In this document: positions 1-26,760 of the stretch, piece after piece
How positions within the stretch are numbered: position 1 is the stretch's first letter
Layout of the letters: every line of letters begins with the position of its first letter
Origin: Baylisascaris procyonis
Taxonomy: Eukaryota; Nematoda; Chromadorea; Rhabditida; Ascarididae
Length of the DNA stretch: 64,000 nt
Direction of reading: 5' to 3'
Assembly: GCA_037389465.1 (NCBI GenBank)
Contig: JAZARR010000200.1
Location: 3,355,501-3,419,500, forward strand
Made by a program: the position numbers and the translations under genes
The notes under the pieces: model-generated
Database searches by the model: none
What the model saw: only the letters and a program-made list of their open reading frames with translations
Told to the model about the DNA's origin: nothing

Positions 1-3000
1 GTATTGATAAATTTATAAATTCGTGTACCCAAATAGGTAGCGTATTAATAAATTTATGAATTCGTCTACTCAAATAGGTACGGTATTGATAAATTTATAA
101 ATTCGTCTACCCAAATAGGTAGGATATTAATAAATTTATGAATTCGTCTATCCAAATAGGTAGGGTATTAATAAATTTATGAATTCGTCTACTCAAATAG
201 GTAGGGTATTGATAAATTTATAAATTCGTCTACCCAAATAGGTAGGGTATTAATAAATTTATAAATTCGTCTATCCAAATAGGTAGGGTATTAATAAATT
301 TATGAATTCGTCTACTCAAATAGGTAGGGTATTGACAAATTTATAAATTCGTCTACCCAAATAGGTAGGGTATTAATAAATTTATGAATTGGTCTGCTCA
401 AATAGGTAGGGTATTGATAAATTTATAAATTCGTCTACCCAAATAGGTATCGTATTAATAAATTTATGAATTCGTTTACTCAAATAGGTAGGCTATTAAT
501 AAATTTATGAATTCGTCTATCCAAGCAAATAGGTAGGGTATTGATAAATTTATAAATTCGTCTACCCAAATAGGTAGGGTATTAATAAATTTGTAAATTC
601 GTCTACCCAAATAGGTTGGGTATTAATAAATTTATGAATTCGTCTACTCAAATAGGTAGGGTATTGATAAATTTATAAATTCGTGTACCCAAATAGGTAG
701 CGTATTAATAAATTTATGAATTCGTCTACTCAAATAGGTACGGTATTGATAAATTTATAAATTCGTCTACCCAAATAGGTAGGATATTAATAAATTTATG
801 AATTCGTCTATCCAAATAGGTAGGGTATTAATAAATTTATGAATTCGTCTACTCAAATAGGTAGGGTATTGATAAATTTATAAATTCGTCTACCCAAATA
901 GGTAGGGTATTAATAAATTTATAAATTCGTCTATCCAAATAGGTAGGGTATTAATAAATTTATGAATTCGTCTACTCAAATAGGTAGGGTATTGACAAAT
1001 TTATAAATTCGTCTACCCAAATAGGTAGGGTATTAATAAATTTATGAATTGGTCTGCTCAAATAGGTAGGGTATTGATAAATTTATAAATTCGTCTACCC
1101 AAATAGGTATCGTATTAATAAATTTATGAATTCGTTTACTCAAATAGGTAGGCTATTAATAAATTTATGAATTCTTGTACCCAAATAGGTAGGGTATTAA
1201 TAAATTTATGAATTCGTCTATCCAAGCAAATAGGTAGGGTATCGATAAATTTATAAATTCGTCTACCCAAATAGGTAGGGTATTAATAAATTTATAAATT
1301 CGTCTACTCAAATAGGTAGGGTATTGATAAATTTATAAATTCGTGTACCCAAATAGGTAGCGTATTAATAAATTTATGAATTCCTCTACTCAAATAGGTA
1401 GGGTATTGATAAATTTATAAATTCGTCTACCCAAATAGGTAGGGTATTAATAAATTTATAAATTCGTCTATCCAAATAGGTAGGGTATTAATAAATTTAT
1501 GAATTCGTCTACTCAAATAGGTAGGGTATTGATAAATTTATAAATTCGTCTACCCAAATAGGTAGGGTATTAATAAATTTATAAATTCGTTTATCCAAAT
1601 AGGTAGGGTATTAATAAATTTATGAATTCGTCTACTAAAATAGGTAGGGTATTGACAAATTTATAAATTCGTCTACCCAAATAGGTATCGTATTAATAAA
1701 TTTATGAATTCGTTTACTCAAATAGGTAGGCTATTAATAAATTTATGAATTCTTGTACCCAAATAGGTAGGGTATTAATAAATTTATGAATTCGTCTATC
1801 CAAGCAAATAGGTAGGGTATCGATAAATTTATAAATTCGTCTACCCAAATAGGTAGGGTATTAATAAATTTATAAATTCGTCTACCCAAATAGGTTGGGT
1901 ACTAATAAATTTATGAACTCGTCTGCTCAAATAGGTAGGGTATTGATAAATTTATAAATTCGTGTACCCAAATAGGTAGGGTATCAATAAATTTATGAAT
2001 TCGTCTATCCAAGCAAATAGGTAGGGTATTGATAAATTTATAAATTCGTCTACCCATATAGGTAGGGTATTAATAAATTTATAAATTCGTCTACCCAAAT
2101 AGGTAGGGTATTAATAAATTTATAAATTCGTCTACCCAAATAGGTTGGGTACTAATAAATTTATGAACTCGTCTGCTCAAATAGGTAGGGTATTGATAAA
2201 TTTATAAATTCGTGTACCCAAATAGGTAGGGTATCAATAAATTTATGAATTCGTCTATCCAAGCAAATAGGTAGGGTATTGATAAATTTATAAATTCGTC
2301 TACCCATATAGGTAGGGTATTAATAAATTTGTAAATTCGTCTACCCAAATAGGTTGGGTATTAATAAATTTATGAATTCGTCTACTCAAATAGGTAGGGT
2401 ATTGATAAATTTATAAATTCGTCTACCCAAATAGGTAGGATATTAATAAATTTATGAATTCGTCTATCCAAATAGGTAGGGTATTGATAAATTTATAAAT
2501 TCGTCTACCCAAATAGGTAGGATATTAATAAATTTATGAATTCGTCTATCCAAATAGGTAGGGTATTAATAAATTTATGAATTCGTCTACTCAAATAGGT
2601 AGGGTATTGATAAATTTATGAATTCGTCTACTCAAATAGGTAGGGTATTGATAAATTTATGAATTCGTCTACTCAGATAGGTAGGGTATTGATAAATTTA
2701 TTAATTCGTCTACCCAAATAGGTAGGGTATTAATAAATTTATGAATTCGTCTACCCAAATAGGTAGGGTGTTAATAAATTTATGAACTCGTCTGCTCAAA
2801 TAGGTAGGGTATTGATAAATTTATAAATTCGTGTACCCAAATAGGTAGGGTATCAATAAATTTATGAATTCGTCTATCCAAGCAAATAGGTAGGGTATTG
2901 ATAAATTTATAAATTCGTCTACCCAAATAGGTAGGATATTAATAAATTTATGAATTCGTCTATCCAAATAGGTAGGGTATTAATAAATTTATGAATTCGT

Positions 3001-3409
3001 CTACTCAAATAGGTAGGGTATTGATAAATTTATGAATTCGTCTACTCAAATAGGTAGGGTATTGATAAATTTATGAATTCGTCTACTCAGATAGGTAGGG
3101 TATTGATAAATTTATTAATTCGTCTACCCAAATAGGTAGGGTATTAATAAATTTATGAATTCGTCTACCCAAATAGGTAGGGTGTTAATAAATTTATGAA
3201 TTCGTCTGCTCAAATAGGTAGGGTATTGATAAATTTATAAATTCGTCTACCCAAATAGGTAGGGTATTAATAAATTTATGAATTCGTCTGCTCAAATAGG
3301 TAGGGTATTGATAAATTTATAAATTCGTCTACCCAAATAGGTAGGGTATTAATAAATTTATGAATTCGTCTATCCAAATAGGTAGGGTATTAATAAATTT
3401 ATAAATTCG
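1..3409. repeat. 41-bp satellite array with higher-order repeat structure
   Basis: About 83 head-to-tail copies of a 41-bp AT-rich unit whose core reads AAATAGGTAGGGTATTAAT, followed by AAATTTATGAATTCGTCTAC with small variants. Variants alternate (TTGATAAATTTATAAATTCG and TTAATAAATTTATGAATTCG types) in a fixed order, so the block starting at 1 recurs almost exactly at 661 and again at 1321: a higher-order period of 660 bp, which equals fifteen 41-bp units plus one 45-bp unit. Six 45-bp units carry an extra AGCA (TCCAAGCAAATAGG, near 520, 1222, 1800, 2010, 2260 and 2880). Stops interrupt every frame. The array is cut by the left edge, so its full size is unknown. It is not the nematode telomere repeat TTAGGC. 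It ends sharply at about 3409. Confidence 0.98.
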
Positions 3410-3411
3410 TA

Positions 3412-3417
3412 TTTATT
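3412..3417 (-). terminator. Likely poly(A) signal of the transporter gene
   Basis: AATAAA on the minus strand, 47-52 nt downstream of the TGA at 3464-3466. It lies in the short unique stretch between the gene and the satellite and supports the terminal-exon call. The alternative is that the GTGAGT at 3510-3505 is a donor leading to exons beyond the window. Confidence 0.5.
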
Positions 3418-3463
3418 ATCGATGGGCACAATTACCGAAATCGCAAACGACGTTCATTTAGGA

Positions 3464-16430
<12,967 letters not shown>

Positions 16431-19400
16431 ATCGATAAAACTGCACTAAGATGATAGTTAACTGCAAAAGAATATAGTCATTCATCGCTGAAGTCATTGA
16501 AGTGAACACTGCTCATGCCATCGTTTATATTAGTTTGCTTATTATAAGATATTTGAATTACATGTAAGCCTATTCATCCTCCTCCCCCCTCCCTCTCACA
16601 GCAATCCACCATTCTTGAGAAGCGGCGGTGTGGAAAATTTTCTAAATCGAGGAAATTAACTTCTTTTTTTGACAATAAGCGTTTAATTTGACAGCAGTGC
16701 GCTAAGAAAGTATGCAATTTCCAAGCCGGACGATAGTTTCAATGCGTTTAGGCATCTATTTTTTTGCGTGAGAAATGGCGGCATATGTCTAACGAAAATA
16801 ATTACCAAACTTTTAGCTGCAATAGAAGGTCATTGTAGAGATATGAGCACAGTATGTCAAATTGGTTTCTTGTCATCGGCTACATTGCAAAACCATCATC
16901 GTTTACCATGATATCGTGCATATCATTATGATACAACAAAGTTCTCGTAGCGAAAGGTGCTATGATATGGTAGTAGGGCAATTGAATTAGGCAACTTGTG
17001 CAGCACATTATAGTATTCTTGAGAAAGAATATATTTACGATAGAATAAAAGAATATATTTACGATAGAATAAACTTGAAAAACGTACGGTAACCGTACAA
17101 CTGATATATGAAACCTTAGATGTTTACGTTAGCAATAATATATGTAAACAATTATTTCCTACTAGAACATCAAAGAGCACGTAATGCAAAGTATCATTTC
17201 AAGTGAATACTAAGAAATCATATAATAACAGCACTCTAAAGTAAACTTCCGTTATTAGGTAGTAGTGATTTTCGATTACATAAACAAATTACATAAACAA
17301 TTCCAAGGAAAGGTCTGAGAATTGTTCCCTTATTTTCACCGATTCTACTTAATGAATTCGATTTTAAAAAAAAAAGCTTTCTTCACTAAGTGTGCGTAAA
17401 TATGTACTCAAATTTTTATGTCCATTTCTATCAATGCAACTGATAGTTTTAATCTTTGCATCATCCACTCACAATATATATATTGGTGATTTTCATCACG
17501 ATTGCCTATCGATTATAAATCGGAAATATGCGCATAAATTAGAGTTGATTCAATACAGCATCATGTAACAATATGGAGGCACAAATTGTGTAATGTTTAA
17601 TGAAATTTGTGGATTGGATGTTGCATTTATTTGCACTAGAATTCATTGAAAGTATTTCTTCAAGTGATTCGATTATCTCTTAAGTGAAACTTTTTGGGGA
17701 AAAAAAGAAGGGCGAAATAATTCGTATTTTAAAAAACAAAACTTCCAGAAACAAAAGAAAAAACTTCCTCTGTGCTAGCAATGTGAAAAAAGACAACTAG
17801 TTTGATGAAATATTCATATTAATTTACATATTTGAATCAATCTAAAAAAAAATTCGCAACAATTTTATTCCTTTTCATCGATACTTGATGCTAATTAAAA
17901 AATTTTTTTCAAAGTACTGAGTTCATGTACTTTTCTATCACCAATATTCATTTATTTCTTTATTATTTTTGCATATTTTTTGAGATTATTGTGTAATCAC
18001 AAAATGATAAGATCACCTCTCCATAGTCATCTACATACGATCATCACTATAGCTGCAAATACAATTATCACCAAACTAGCCGTAAATAGGTGTTTTGATC
18101 GGCAAAATTAATTGAACTTGTTTTAATTGAAATCGAAAACAACTTGTTTGATGTAATCTTTCTTATTCACTAATAAATTCTAAATAAATCAGGAAATCGT
18201 CGATTTGTTTATGAATTTGTTAAATAGCAATAAAGGAAATCGCAAATTTATTGACAAAGGTATAGAATCAAATTTCTGAGTGTCTCTTCACGCAATATAT
18301 CTTTTATAACAAAGCTTTAAATATCAGTCTACATAAATGAAAGCTATACGAATAATTTGCAAGTGAGAAACTTGTTTAGCACATTTCTTTAGTGTTTAAG
18401 AAACGAATAATACGAAGAAAGACAAACTACCCATAGGTTTTGTACCGGGTAAATTTTATGCTGAGATCGTAAAGCTTTCTTTGCATAAAGTCGTACAATT
18501 TTTTTTCTTTTTTTTTTGATATCCACTATGTAAACCTGCTTTCACTCATCATCTATATACTCTTTCCCATATGTGAGGAAATAACTCCTCAATTATATTT
18601 TTACTAAAATCTGATCAATACGTTGTTTTTTATCTATTTCTATAGTGATTATCGCATTTTAATCGAGTATGAGGGGTTGGAAAGACGATGTGAATGAATT
18701 CCCATGGGATCTTGAAAAGAAGAAAGAAAGTTATCTGATTTAAAGATTCGCTTCTGGCATTAGGGGTGCTGAAAGTAACTCACAAACTATGTGTCTTTCT
18801 AGCGTGTTAATGCATTCATCTAAAATTAAAAATTAAAAAAAAAAAGAAATTCAACATGACTTGTTCTAATCGCTGAGCATACATATAAACCGACTTATGT
18901 TTCTTCTTAAATGGAATGGGATATCGATTATAAATAAAATGCAAAGTGTTATTTAAATATTAATCGATTTTGTTGATATTAGTATTACAAATGAAAATTA
19001 GTGCAACGATGGAACTTAAGAAATATATACTGTAATTTGCATAAATCGTGTAAAATGCAGAATTTTTGCTTTTCCGTTCACCCGAATAGGAACTAAGTTC
19101 TGATTGTTAGTTCTGATTCAAAATAGTTCTGATTCTAAAAAAAAAAATAAATGAAATCGGGGTATCTCAAAGTCGCACTAAAAATACACTCAGAAAACAA
19201 TACGAAAATAATAAAGAGCATTCAATATATTCAACGTCCATAGTTGGTTTCAACAACATAGGTAATAACAGACAGATATCATGATATTCCATGACATGAT
19301 ATGGAGTTAAATGGTGATAATATAACAGACATCATACTGAACATCACACCAAAATTTTATATTAATTCAAGTATTCTCTTAGTTGTGATATTTGTTGATA

Positions 19401-20074
19401 AAGAGAAGTCAATGCTGTCTACTGCAGCAAGTCAAGGCAAATGTTGGAGGTAACAGAGATGATAATTTCAACAGAAATCATCTAAGACGAATCAATCCAG
19501 GAACCAAAAGGGCAAACACGAATTTCCTCAGATAACGGCTTTGTTTTAGTGCACTTGCAACGTTCTCTAACGGAAGCGGAAATGACAATTAAGTAATGCA
19601 AGTGGTTCATATTCCTTCTATTAATGCATGTGTACAAACCTCATCTCCACTTAAACTCCACCTCAAAGAAATCGTGCAAACAATACGGCAAATGAAAAAA
19701 AAAATATGTTAAATTGTTGATGAGTGTTAAAACGTTTATAGTAATATTTGAAATGAAGCAAGTCAAAAATAAGCCTAAGTTTTAAATTGGGACCACTCAC
19801 TGAGGAGGGATATTCTCGCATAAGATAAAATTTGACTTGAGGTGGCATTAATTTGTTCATTTCACATTCAGTGAAGAGGATGAATGAGCCATTACCAAAA
19901 AAATTCATATTTAACCACAAAAAAAGGCCAATCAAAATGAAAGGGCCATAGAAATAATCCTTTGATATAGAATTTACTAATACACGAGGCAGATTTAGTC
20001 ACCAAAACTACTTCGATTTGCTCCGTTAGCAGGTTGCCAAATTCCGTACATATGTATATATATATGCATAAATG

Positions 20075-20136
<62 letters not shown>

Positions 20137-20279
20137 ATGCATAAATGAGCAATGACTGTGCCACAATATATTATAGGAAATATTTACATCACCATAAAAA
20201 GAATTAGAGAGGGTTGTAAGGGAAGATACACAAGCAGCAGCTTGCAAGGAAGCGAATGCGCAAAAAAATAAATGCATTA
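16431..20279. other. Gene-poor stretch
   Basis: No gene I can support. AT-rich sequence with a 24-bp tandem duplication near 17024-17071 (AAGAATATATTTACGATAGA...). One isolated possible minus-strand exon, about 19900-19801, encodes FTECEMNKLMPPQVK and ends at a good donor (TCA|GTGAGT). I could not join it to a gene. Confidence 0.6.
20080..20132. repeat. (TA)n microsatellite
   Basis: Perfect TA tract of about 50 bp in intergenic sequence just downstream of the minus-strand membrane-protein model. Confidence 0.95.
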
Positions 20280-21672
20280 TCACAAATTTCGAAGCACGAA
20301 ATCATTAATCTCATTGACTTTCAAAACCTCTTCAATATAATTATCTGCATCATTAGTGTTGTCCGACTTGAGGATCGTGGCTTGATGAGATACGGCATTT
20401 TTCGACTTGTTAAGAATATCGGTTAACTGATTTCTATGCTCACAATTGATAGAATTTTGGCTAAAAAATGATCCTTGATGCGTATTATTCATATTTCATA
20501 TTTTTTGCACAAAAATGCGATAAAAATAGCAGTTGAGATTATTGGCAATAATGGCATGGGCTATCCAAGTATAATATTCAAATAAACTCACATAAATAAG
20601 GTCAACAAATTTAGGCACTACATGAGATGGAGGAATGATATAGATATGGTTGTAAAAATCCTCGAGGAATTGCAATCAGTCGTTGTTGAATAGGACATTT
20701 AAGAAATGCAAGAAGCATCATGTTCGATATGCAATTCCACTGGGGAAATAATGTGCCGTCAATGTAAAGATTGATGAGAAAATTTGTTGATTTGTGAAAG
20801 GATGAAATGCTAGCTGCAAGAGTGCAATTGCAACAATCGGAAATCGAATACAATGCTTTCGACTAAGTGGAATATTTACAATGAAAATATAATGCTAATA
20901 AGTTCAACTTATTTCTAATAATAAATCCAGCATTAATACCACTATCAATAAAATTATTATAAAAGAATTTCGAAATAATCAGCATATTTTGCAAAGTTGT
21001 TAATTAAGTTGGAATAATAATAAATATCATGCTTTACAAAGAAACTGAAAAACAAACTGCCTACTGAAATATAATCACTTCTTATCACTATAAAACTTGA
21101 TAATGTGATTTGTATCAAAATTACAGCACACATACTTCCCATTATGTACACCTATTTATACACTCAATTCATACGAAATCTTTTTCAACTATATTAATTC
21201 TATATCGTTTATAGTATTCCAAGGAGCGTAAACGAAAAAAATCTACCCACTGTATTAGAGATCCCATATAAATAAAAAGTTTATATAGATACTGGTCAAC
21301 TAAATCAACATCATTCAACAACTGATAACGCTTTCTTATTCTGCAATAATGGTAATAGATCATATCATTTTTTTTCATTCATTTTATGCTCAATGAGTTT
21401 ATGAATTTGACATAGAATTGGCTCGAAGAACCTATTTCTTAGAAGGCAATATTTTCTCAATTAGAGGATTCTGATCTTTTATATTTCTTAATTTTGGCAC
21501 AGACGCTTTCAATTCGAAAGAAAAAAAAATGTTCTTCTCGATGGATCTTCTACATAAGAATCAATCCTCTCCATCATCTCTTCCTTTTTCCAAATATTGA
21601 GTTTTTTGAAGTCTTAGAAAGCGGACGCCTTCTGTTCAGCCAGACTCCTCCATTCGAAAATAACTTTCTAAC

Positions 21673-21763
<91 letters not shown>

Positions 21764-22791
21764 CGAATTGATAGTGACACTACAATCCATAGAATTTTTT
21801 TCTTCATAGAAAAGATTCTGATACTCCACGAAACTACTTTTTGATGGCGTGTTGCTCAGCATAGTCATCTTTCGACAAGGTAACATCGCTAAAGTTTCTT
21901 CTGTGAATCAATACCCTTAGATCAATGATTAATGCTTTCGCTACCATAGCAAATATAAAGCATAACAAAAAAAATTTTTTTTCTACATTCAATAAAATTC
22001 GAGCGATTTGCCGACAAAAAGGCAATAGAAAAAAGCTGAAAATTTGACATTTCACGCAGCTATGTTTTTCTTCGACAAGAGTCATTGCTGTATTTTTTTT
22101 TTCTTAAATCAGTGAGTGAGCGGTAAAGGTTTTGACGTGGGCATAATTTGTGATGAAGCAAACGAATACAAAGAATGAATGATTCAGTTGACATGACGAT
22201 AGAAGTTGATCAGATAATTTGATTGCGTTTCTATTCGGCATTCACCGAATTTTATTTCCGTTGCAATGCGGCAACAATTCAACAGCTACATCAATCAACT
22301 CAAAAATTTTTATGTCTCAGCAAGCATTTTGCATATATATATTCAACGATGTATGAAAAATGACAAATTCTATGTGAAAAATATATGAAAATTATTGAAA
22401 TCATTTAGGATTCCATTTAGGAATTGTATAAATTTTTGACATTATGAATTTTGCATGATTTCATGAAAAATTTAGAGAAGAAATGGCTACTCATCCGAAT
22501 AAGAAAACGACGAAAATGGATAGGCAACATTCGAAAAGTTGGCAGAACATATCCTAGTTTGATGGTTGAAAAATTAAAACTATCGATCGCATAGATAGAA
22601 ATGAACATCGAGATTTGCGTACATATTTGCGCACACTCATTGAAGACAGCCTTAATTGCTTTTTAGACCTAGTTCATTAATGTGTAATGTTTCATTTAAA
22701 CTTACAACACGGAACAATAAATTAATTAATACCTATATAGATGGAAAAGTAATATACTGAATCGATGAAGATACCGCAATACTTCTCGCAT
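20280..22791 (-). CDS. Putative multi-pass membrane protein, unrecognised (7-exon model)
   Basis: Hand-built model, exons in coding order: 22791-22733, 22553-22491, 22035-21838, 21340-21247, 21151-21038, 20862-20741, 20460-20280. Phases agree at every junction and the sum is 831 nt (276 residues plus TGA). Start MREVLRYLHRFSILLFHLY; hydrophobic segments KKFFLLCFIFAMVAKALII and VYIMGSMCAVILIQITL; a charged linker with KIRKRYQLLNDVDLVDQYL; and a polar C-terminal tail CEHRNQLTDILNKSKN ending in VLRNL. I recognise no family signature. The layout would suit a divergent chemoreceptor-type 7TM protein or an XK-like membrane protein, but no diagnostic motif confirms either. The exon 6 boundaries are weakest (donor CCCCA|GTGGAA; an alternative acceptor lies at 20814). 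More exons may exist on either side. Confidence 0.42.
21672..21757. repeat. (TA)n microsatellite
   Basis: TA tract with one CA interruption, inside an intron of the putative membrane-protein gene (between exons 21838 and 21340). Confidence 0.97.
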
Positions 22792-24140
22792 TTTTCTCGA
22801 AAATTGTTTACATGATCGAAAGTCCCCACTACCGTAGTAACGGAAGTTCGAGCCACTCGGAGAAATTTACTCGTAACAAGACAACAGTAGTGATATGATT
22901 CTTTGAACGTCGAAATAGATACAAAAACAAATAAGCGAGAAATTACACCACGAAAATGTTGCACTATGCTCTCCCCCTATTCCATTGGTCAGAGCAATTT
23001 GATGCATGATTTAACAACACATGATACAATATATGAAAATGAATCAATATTTTATTTGATCCAACCCAACCACTCTTGCAAACTTTTAATAAAAAATGAA
23101 TTTCATTAAGACTCGACCGAAAATCCGACCGCTTACAAAAATGCCGACAAGTCTTTTGCTGTGATCGTATGCCGCCTCCTTGGATGTAATGGATATTCCT
23201 TTAAGCATACTATATTCACCAAATATCCTCATTTTCGATACTGATTTCCGGATTAAAATCACACATTAGATAGACAGATAGACAGACAGACATCATAAAT
23301 ATTTGGACTACATAACAGCAGTTTCACTACCAGGTTAAAATCCTACTTTAGGAATCACTGAAATATCAAAGACACATATTGACTTGCTTGTTCATCTTAA
23401 GGCCGTGACTCGCTTCTCCAGCATTCTCTTTCCAAAACTATTTCAGCCGCCTCTCTAGTAAAAAATAAAAGCATCAATCAGTTTTAAAGCATTCGTTTAA
23501 AAATCCTTGCATTAGAAATAATATTTGAATACGTTGTTTTCCTATTTGTTGTTGTTATATTATTGTCGTTTCTTCAATTACCTCTCGTTCTATTTGTATT
23601 TATTTATGATCAAAGTTCTTCCCACATACAAATTAGTCGAAACGCATAAAAATTCTAGTCAACCAAAATCAAATCGAAGTAAAGTTTTATTTTGAAGAGA
23701 CAATTATTCGCAAATGTTTTTTTCTAAAGAGAACTTTTTCAACGATCAACGATGAAAATAATTTATGCCTCACGAGCATAACAATAGAAAACTGAGTAAG
23801 TCTAAACAGTGCTTGAGCAGAACATTTTAAGATAGATGAGAAAATGTGCTATCGAAGATAGCTTGATAAGCACTATTGCAGTCCTGCCCTTTACAGAACT
23901 ATTTTTTTAAACTTAATAATAATCATAATTGATAATAATGGTAATAAAAATACTAGTAATAGAAAAATTATCATTGTTCATATTGTTATCATATATATTA
24001 CTGTTGATAATTAATAACTGCAATCGATATATTCAGTAATTATAACTATAACTATACTTTTAGTTATGATAGTTATGATAACTGTAAAAAACAATGTTAA
24101 TAAATAAATAAACAGGTAAATAAATAAATAAGTAAACAAA

Positions 24141-24171
<31 letters not shown>

Positions 24172-26085
24172 CGAAGTAATAAATGATAAACATATGCAGA
24201 AACGCATTAACATTCCAATCGAAGTAATTATCTTCATTAAACTTCACTAAAAAATTGATATTTTTAGCTCTATCGACTACAAAACGCACATAATTTATTT
24301 GCATTTCTCAGTGCCTATAATTAGTTTACATAAACATGAAAGTTCAAAAGGGCAATTTTATGGCATCGATACGCCTAGCGAAGTCTGCAGCCATAGTTTT
24401 TGCGATTTCTTAGTTGAAGCTATATTGGGAAGTGATAAATAAATACACACGCAAAAACCGGATGTCAGTGGCAATGAAAATGAGAGCATATATAATAATG
24501 GTGCAATGCAGGAGAATATCCCCAAGAAAATGGGCTCGCACGTAGAAATCCTCGACTAAAATCCGCTATGTTCTATGATGTAGACAGCAGATTGCATTCG
24601 TCAATTTTCATCTTTGTTGCCATCGTGATTCACGAGTTGAAAGAATCGGGAATGAAAAGACATATAGACAATTCTTTTAGCTCATAGACATACGGCTTCC
24701 ATAAAATGCTTCAAAAGTGTGAAGAAAATTACATTTGAAAATTATGAATATTCATTGATGAAACGAGAGATTTGAATTGGGATAGAGTTGAGCAGTTTTT
24801 AGCATTTGAGACATAAAAGCTCATATTGAACGCTTCATCGCGTAAATCAAATAGCGACGATTTGATAAAGAAAAAAAAAGAGAGAGAGAAGATAATGAAA
24901 GCGATTACAGTGGTAAATTAAAATATAGTTTAACAGCAAATCAATTCGCGGGAAGATTTAAGCCGACGTTTGCTATCGTTTAGCGACAATCAAAAATTTA
25001 ATGTCTTGCAAATGAAAAGATTACCATTCAGTATTTTCTATTCAAATATCGAAAGATTAGTGCAAAAACGCCATTTAAAAAAAAAAAAACTAATTTCATA
25101 TGCATTTTAGAATTTGTAAAATTGCTGTTGATAATTGAACGAATATCGCAACAATGGCAATGAACATTGATTTATGTGAAAGGAAATTTTAGGTCTATCA
25201 GTTGATATCTCTACATCAGATTAGTCACTGATAAGCGAAATATCATAAATATAAATATCCAAGGATTCAAAGAAAACAAACAAATTTTCAAATCTGAAGT
25301 ATAGAAGTATTGATTTATCAATTGACAAGTCAATAAAAGATGAAGACGCTGAAGCTATATCTGCGGCAGTTATTTGGAATAAAAAATCTCAAATTTAAAA
25401 TCCCAAATTTCCCTGACAATTAACGATTAGGTAAGTGCTGATATGGCTGAATTCATTGATATAAAATCGCACTAGACAAAGAGGTCATAAGCAGAAAATT
25501 TAAGACTTTTGCTAGACAATCTCCTGCTCATCAGGTAGTAAGTGTAACAAGGGAAACAAGCTGAGTTTAATTATTTGGAATCATTTAAGAGCAAAGAATG
25601 TGAAATCCGAAACTTCTGAGGTATAATATGAACTTTCGGGCTGAAAAGCTGGTGTCACCGAATTTAAAAGCCAATTTCTAGTGAAGGAAAGTGCTTTCCA
25701 AATTTTGTTTCCCCTGATTTCTTTGAAGTTGGCAAGAAAGGTTTTGACCTTTTGAGTAATAATTTAGTTCAACTTTATTGTTGGCAGATCGGTAAGATGG
25801 AATTTGCATAGGGCAGGTTATTTTAGATTGATGAATACATATATTCAAATTTCATGTCTCTATGCTGCCTATAAGAAGCGTTAACAATATGCCTTCAATT
25901 CTTTGAGTTGCAATGCAAAAACATATGAGGAAGGTGGACCTCGAGATTATAGCTTTCACAGAATGAACAGAAGGGAGGAGAGCCGTGCTGCGTGGTCACA
26001 CTATATATGCATTTACATATACATATACATATACATATGCATATACACTACTCATAAATATGCATAACATATGCACATAAATATA

Positions 26086-26090
<5 letters not shown>
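22792..26090. other. Gene-poor stretch
   Basis: No gene I can support on either strand. Contains an AGAC/AGAT microsatellite near 23271-23290, a (TAAA)n tract near 24091-24172 and general AT-rich sequence. Open frames here are short and lack splice or family support. Confidence 0.6.
24091..24172. repeat. (TAAA)n microsatellite
   Basis: Imperfect to perfect AAAT/TAAA tetranucleotide repeat. Its reverse strand reads (TTTA)n, giving a spurious Leu/Phe/Ile-Tyr-rich frame. Confidence 0.95.

Positions 26091-26141
<51 letters not shown>
26016..26141. repeat. CATATA repeats passing into (TA)n
   Basis: ACATAT-type hexanucleotides near 26016-26040 lead through AAATATA copies into a perfect TA tract at 26100-26141. 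Confidence 0.9.
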
Positions 26142-26143
<2 letters not shown>

Positions 26144-26531
26144 GTGCCAACCTACAAGTTCTTATGCATCCGAACACTAAGGAAACGTTATGGCGCTCAT
26201 CGTCGAGGATCAATTTTGTCAAGAGTAAAACGATCTCTACACTTCTGCAACATTCTGCTATGAATTATGCGCTAACGAGCGTTTTCAACAACTAAGATTT
26301 TACGATGAGAAACAGGAGACATGCCGAACCCATTCAGATACAACCTACGCGAACATTTCGTTTAACAGGCGGATGCACTTCTTATTTTCAATGAAAAGAG
26401 CACCCTTTTGAAATTTGCAAGTATGGTTCATGCCGTTCTCTTATGAGGCACTTCGGAGAGCAATTTTTGAAGAACACTTGAGTGATGGGAATGGAGAGAC
26501 GCACAAAACACTAATGAAGGCGCTGTCGTAG

Positions 26532-26760
26532 TGGACAGCCGACTGCCGACAGCCGACAAGGACAGCTGCATCACACTACAATGATGAAGAACGATTCTGG
26601 AGGCGTAATCAGCAAGCGTCGCACTACTGCACGAAAGATGTGCTCACCGACGACGACAAAATGCCAAATTTGATTGCCATCGTCGTTAGCGACCCTCAAC
26701 TGATGAACGCCACCAACCGTCGAGCATCCAACAACCACAACGCAAATTCGATGTTCATTT
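26532..26760 (+). CDS. Possible isolated exon in a GC-richer island, function unknown
   Basis: An open plus-strand stretch of 76 codons between an in-frame TAG (26529-26531) and a good donor (ATTT|GTAAGC at 26761). It reads SHYNDEERFWRRNQQA..., with MPNLIAIVVSDPQLMNATN further on. Codons favour C or G in third position, unlike flanking sequence. The opposite strand is also open over the same bases (126 codons, 26951-26571), so the coding strand is uncertain. I could not place an acceptor or neighbouring exons and recognise no domain. It may be a 5' exon with untranslated leader. Confidence 0.25.

Noticed and set aside
1..3409. Possible telomere, because the unit contains TAGGTAGGG
   Set aside because: The unit is 41 bp and AT-rich, and lacks the nematode TTAGGC repeat.
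1..3409. CRISPR-like array of regularly spaced repeats
   Set aside because: Units are contiguous tandem copies without unique spacers, in a eukaryotic sequence.
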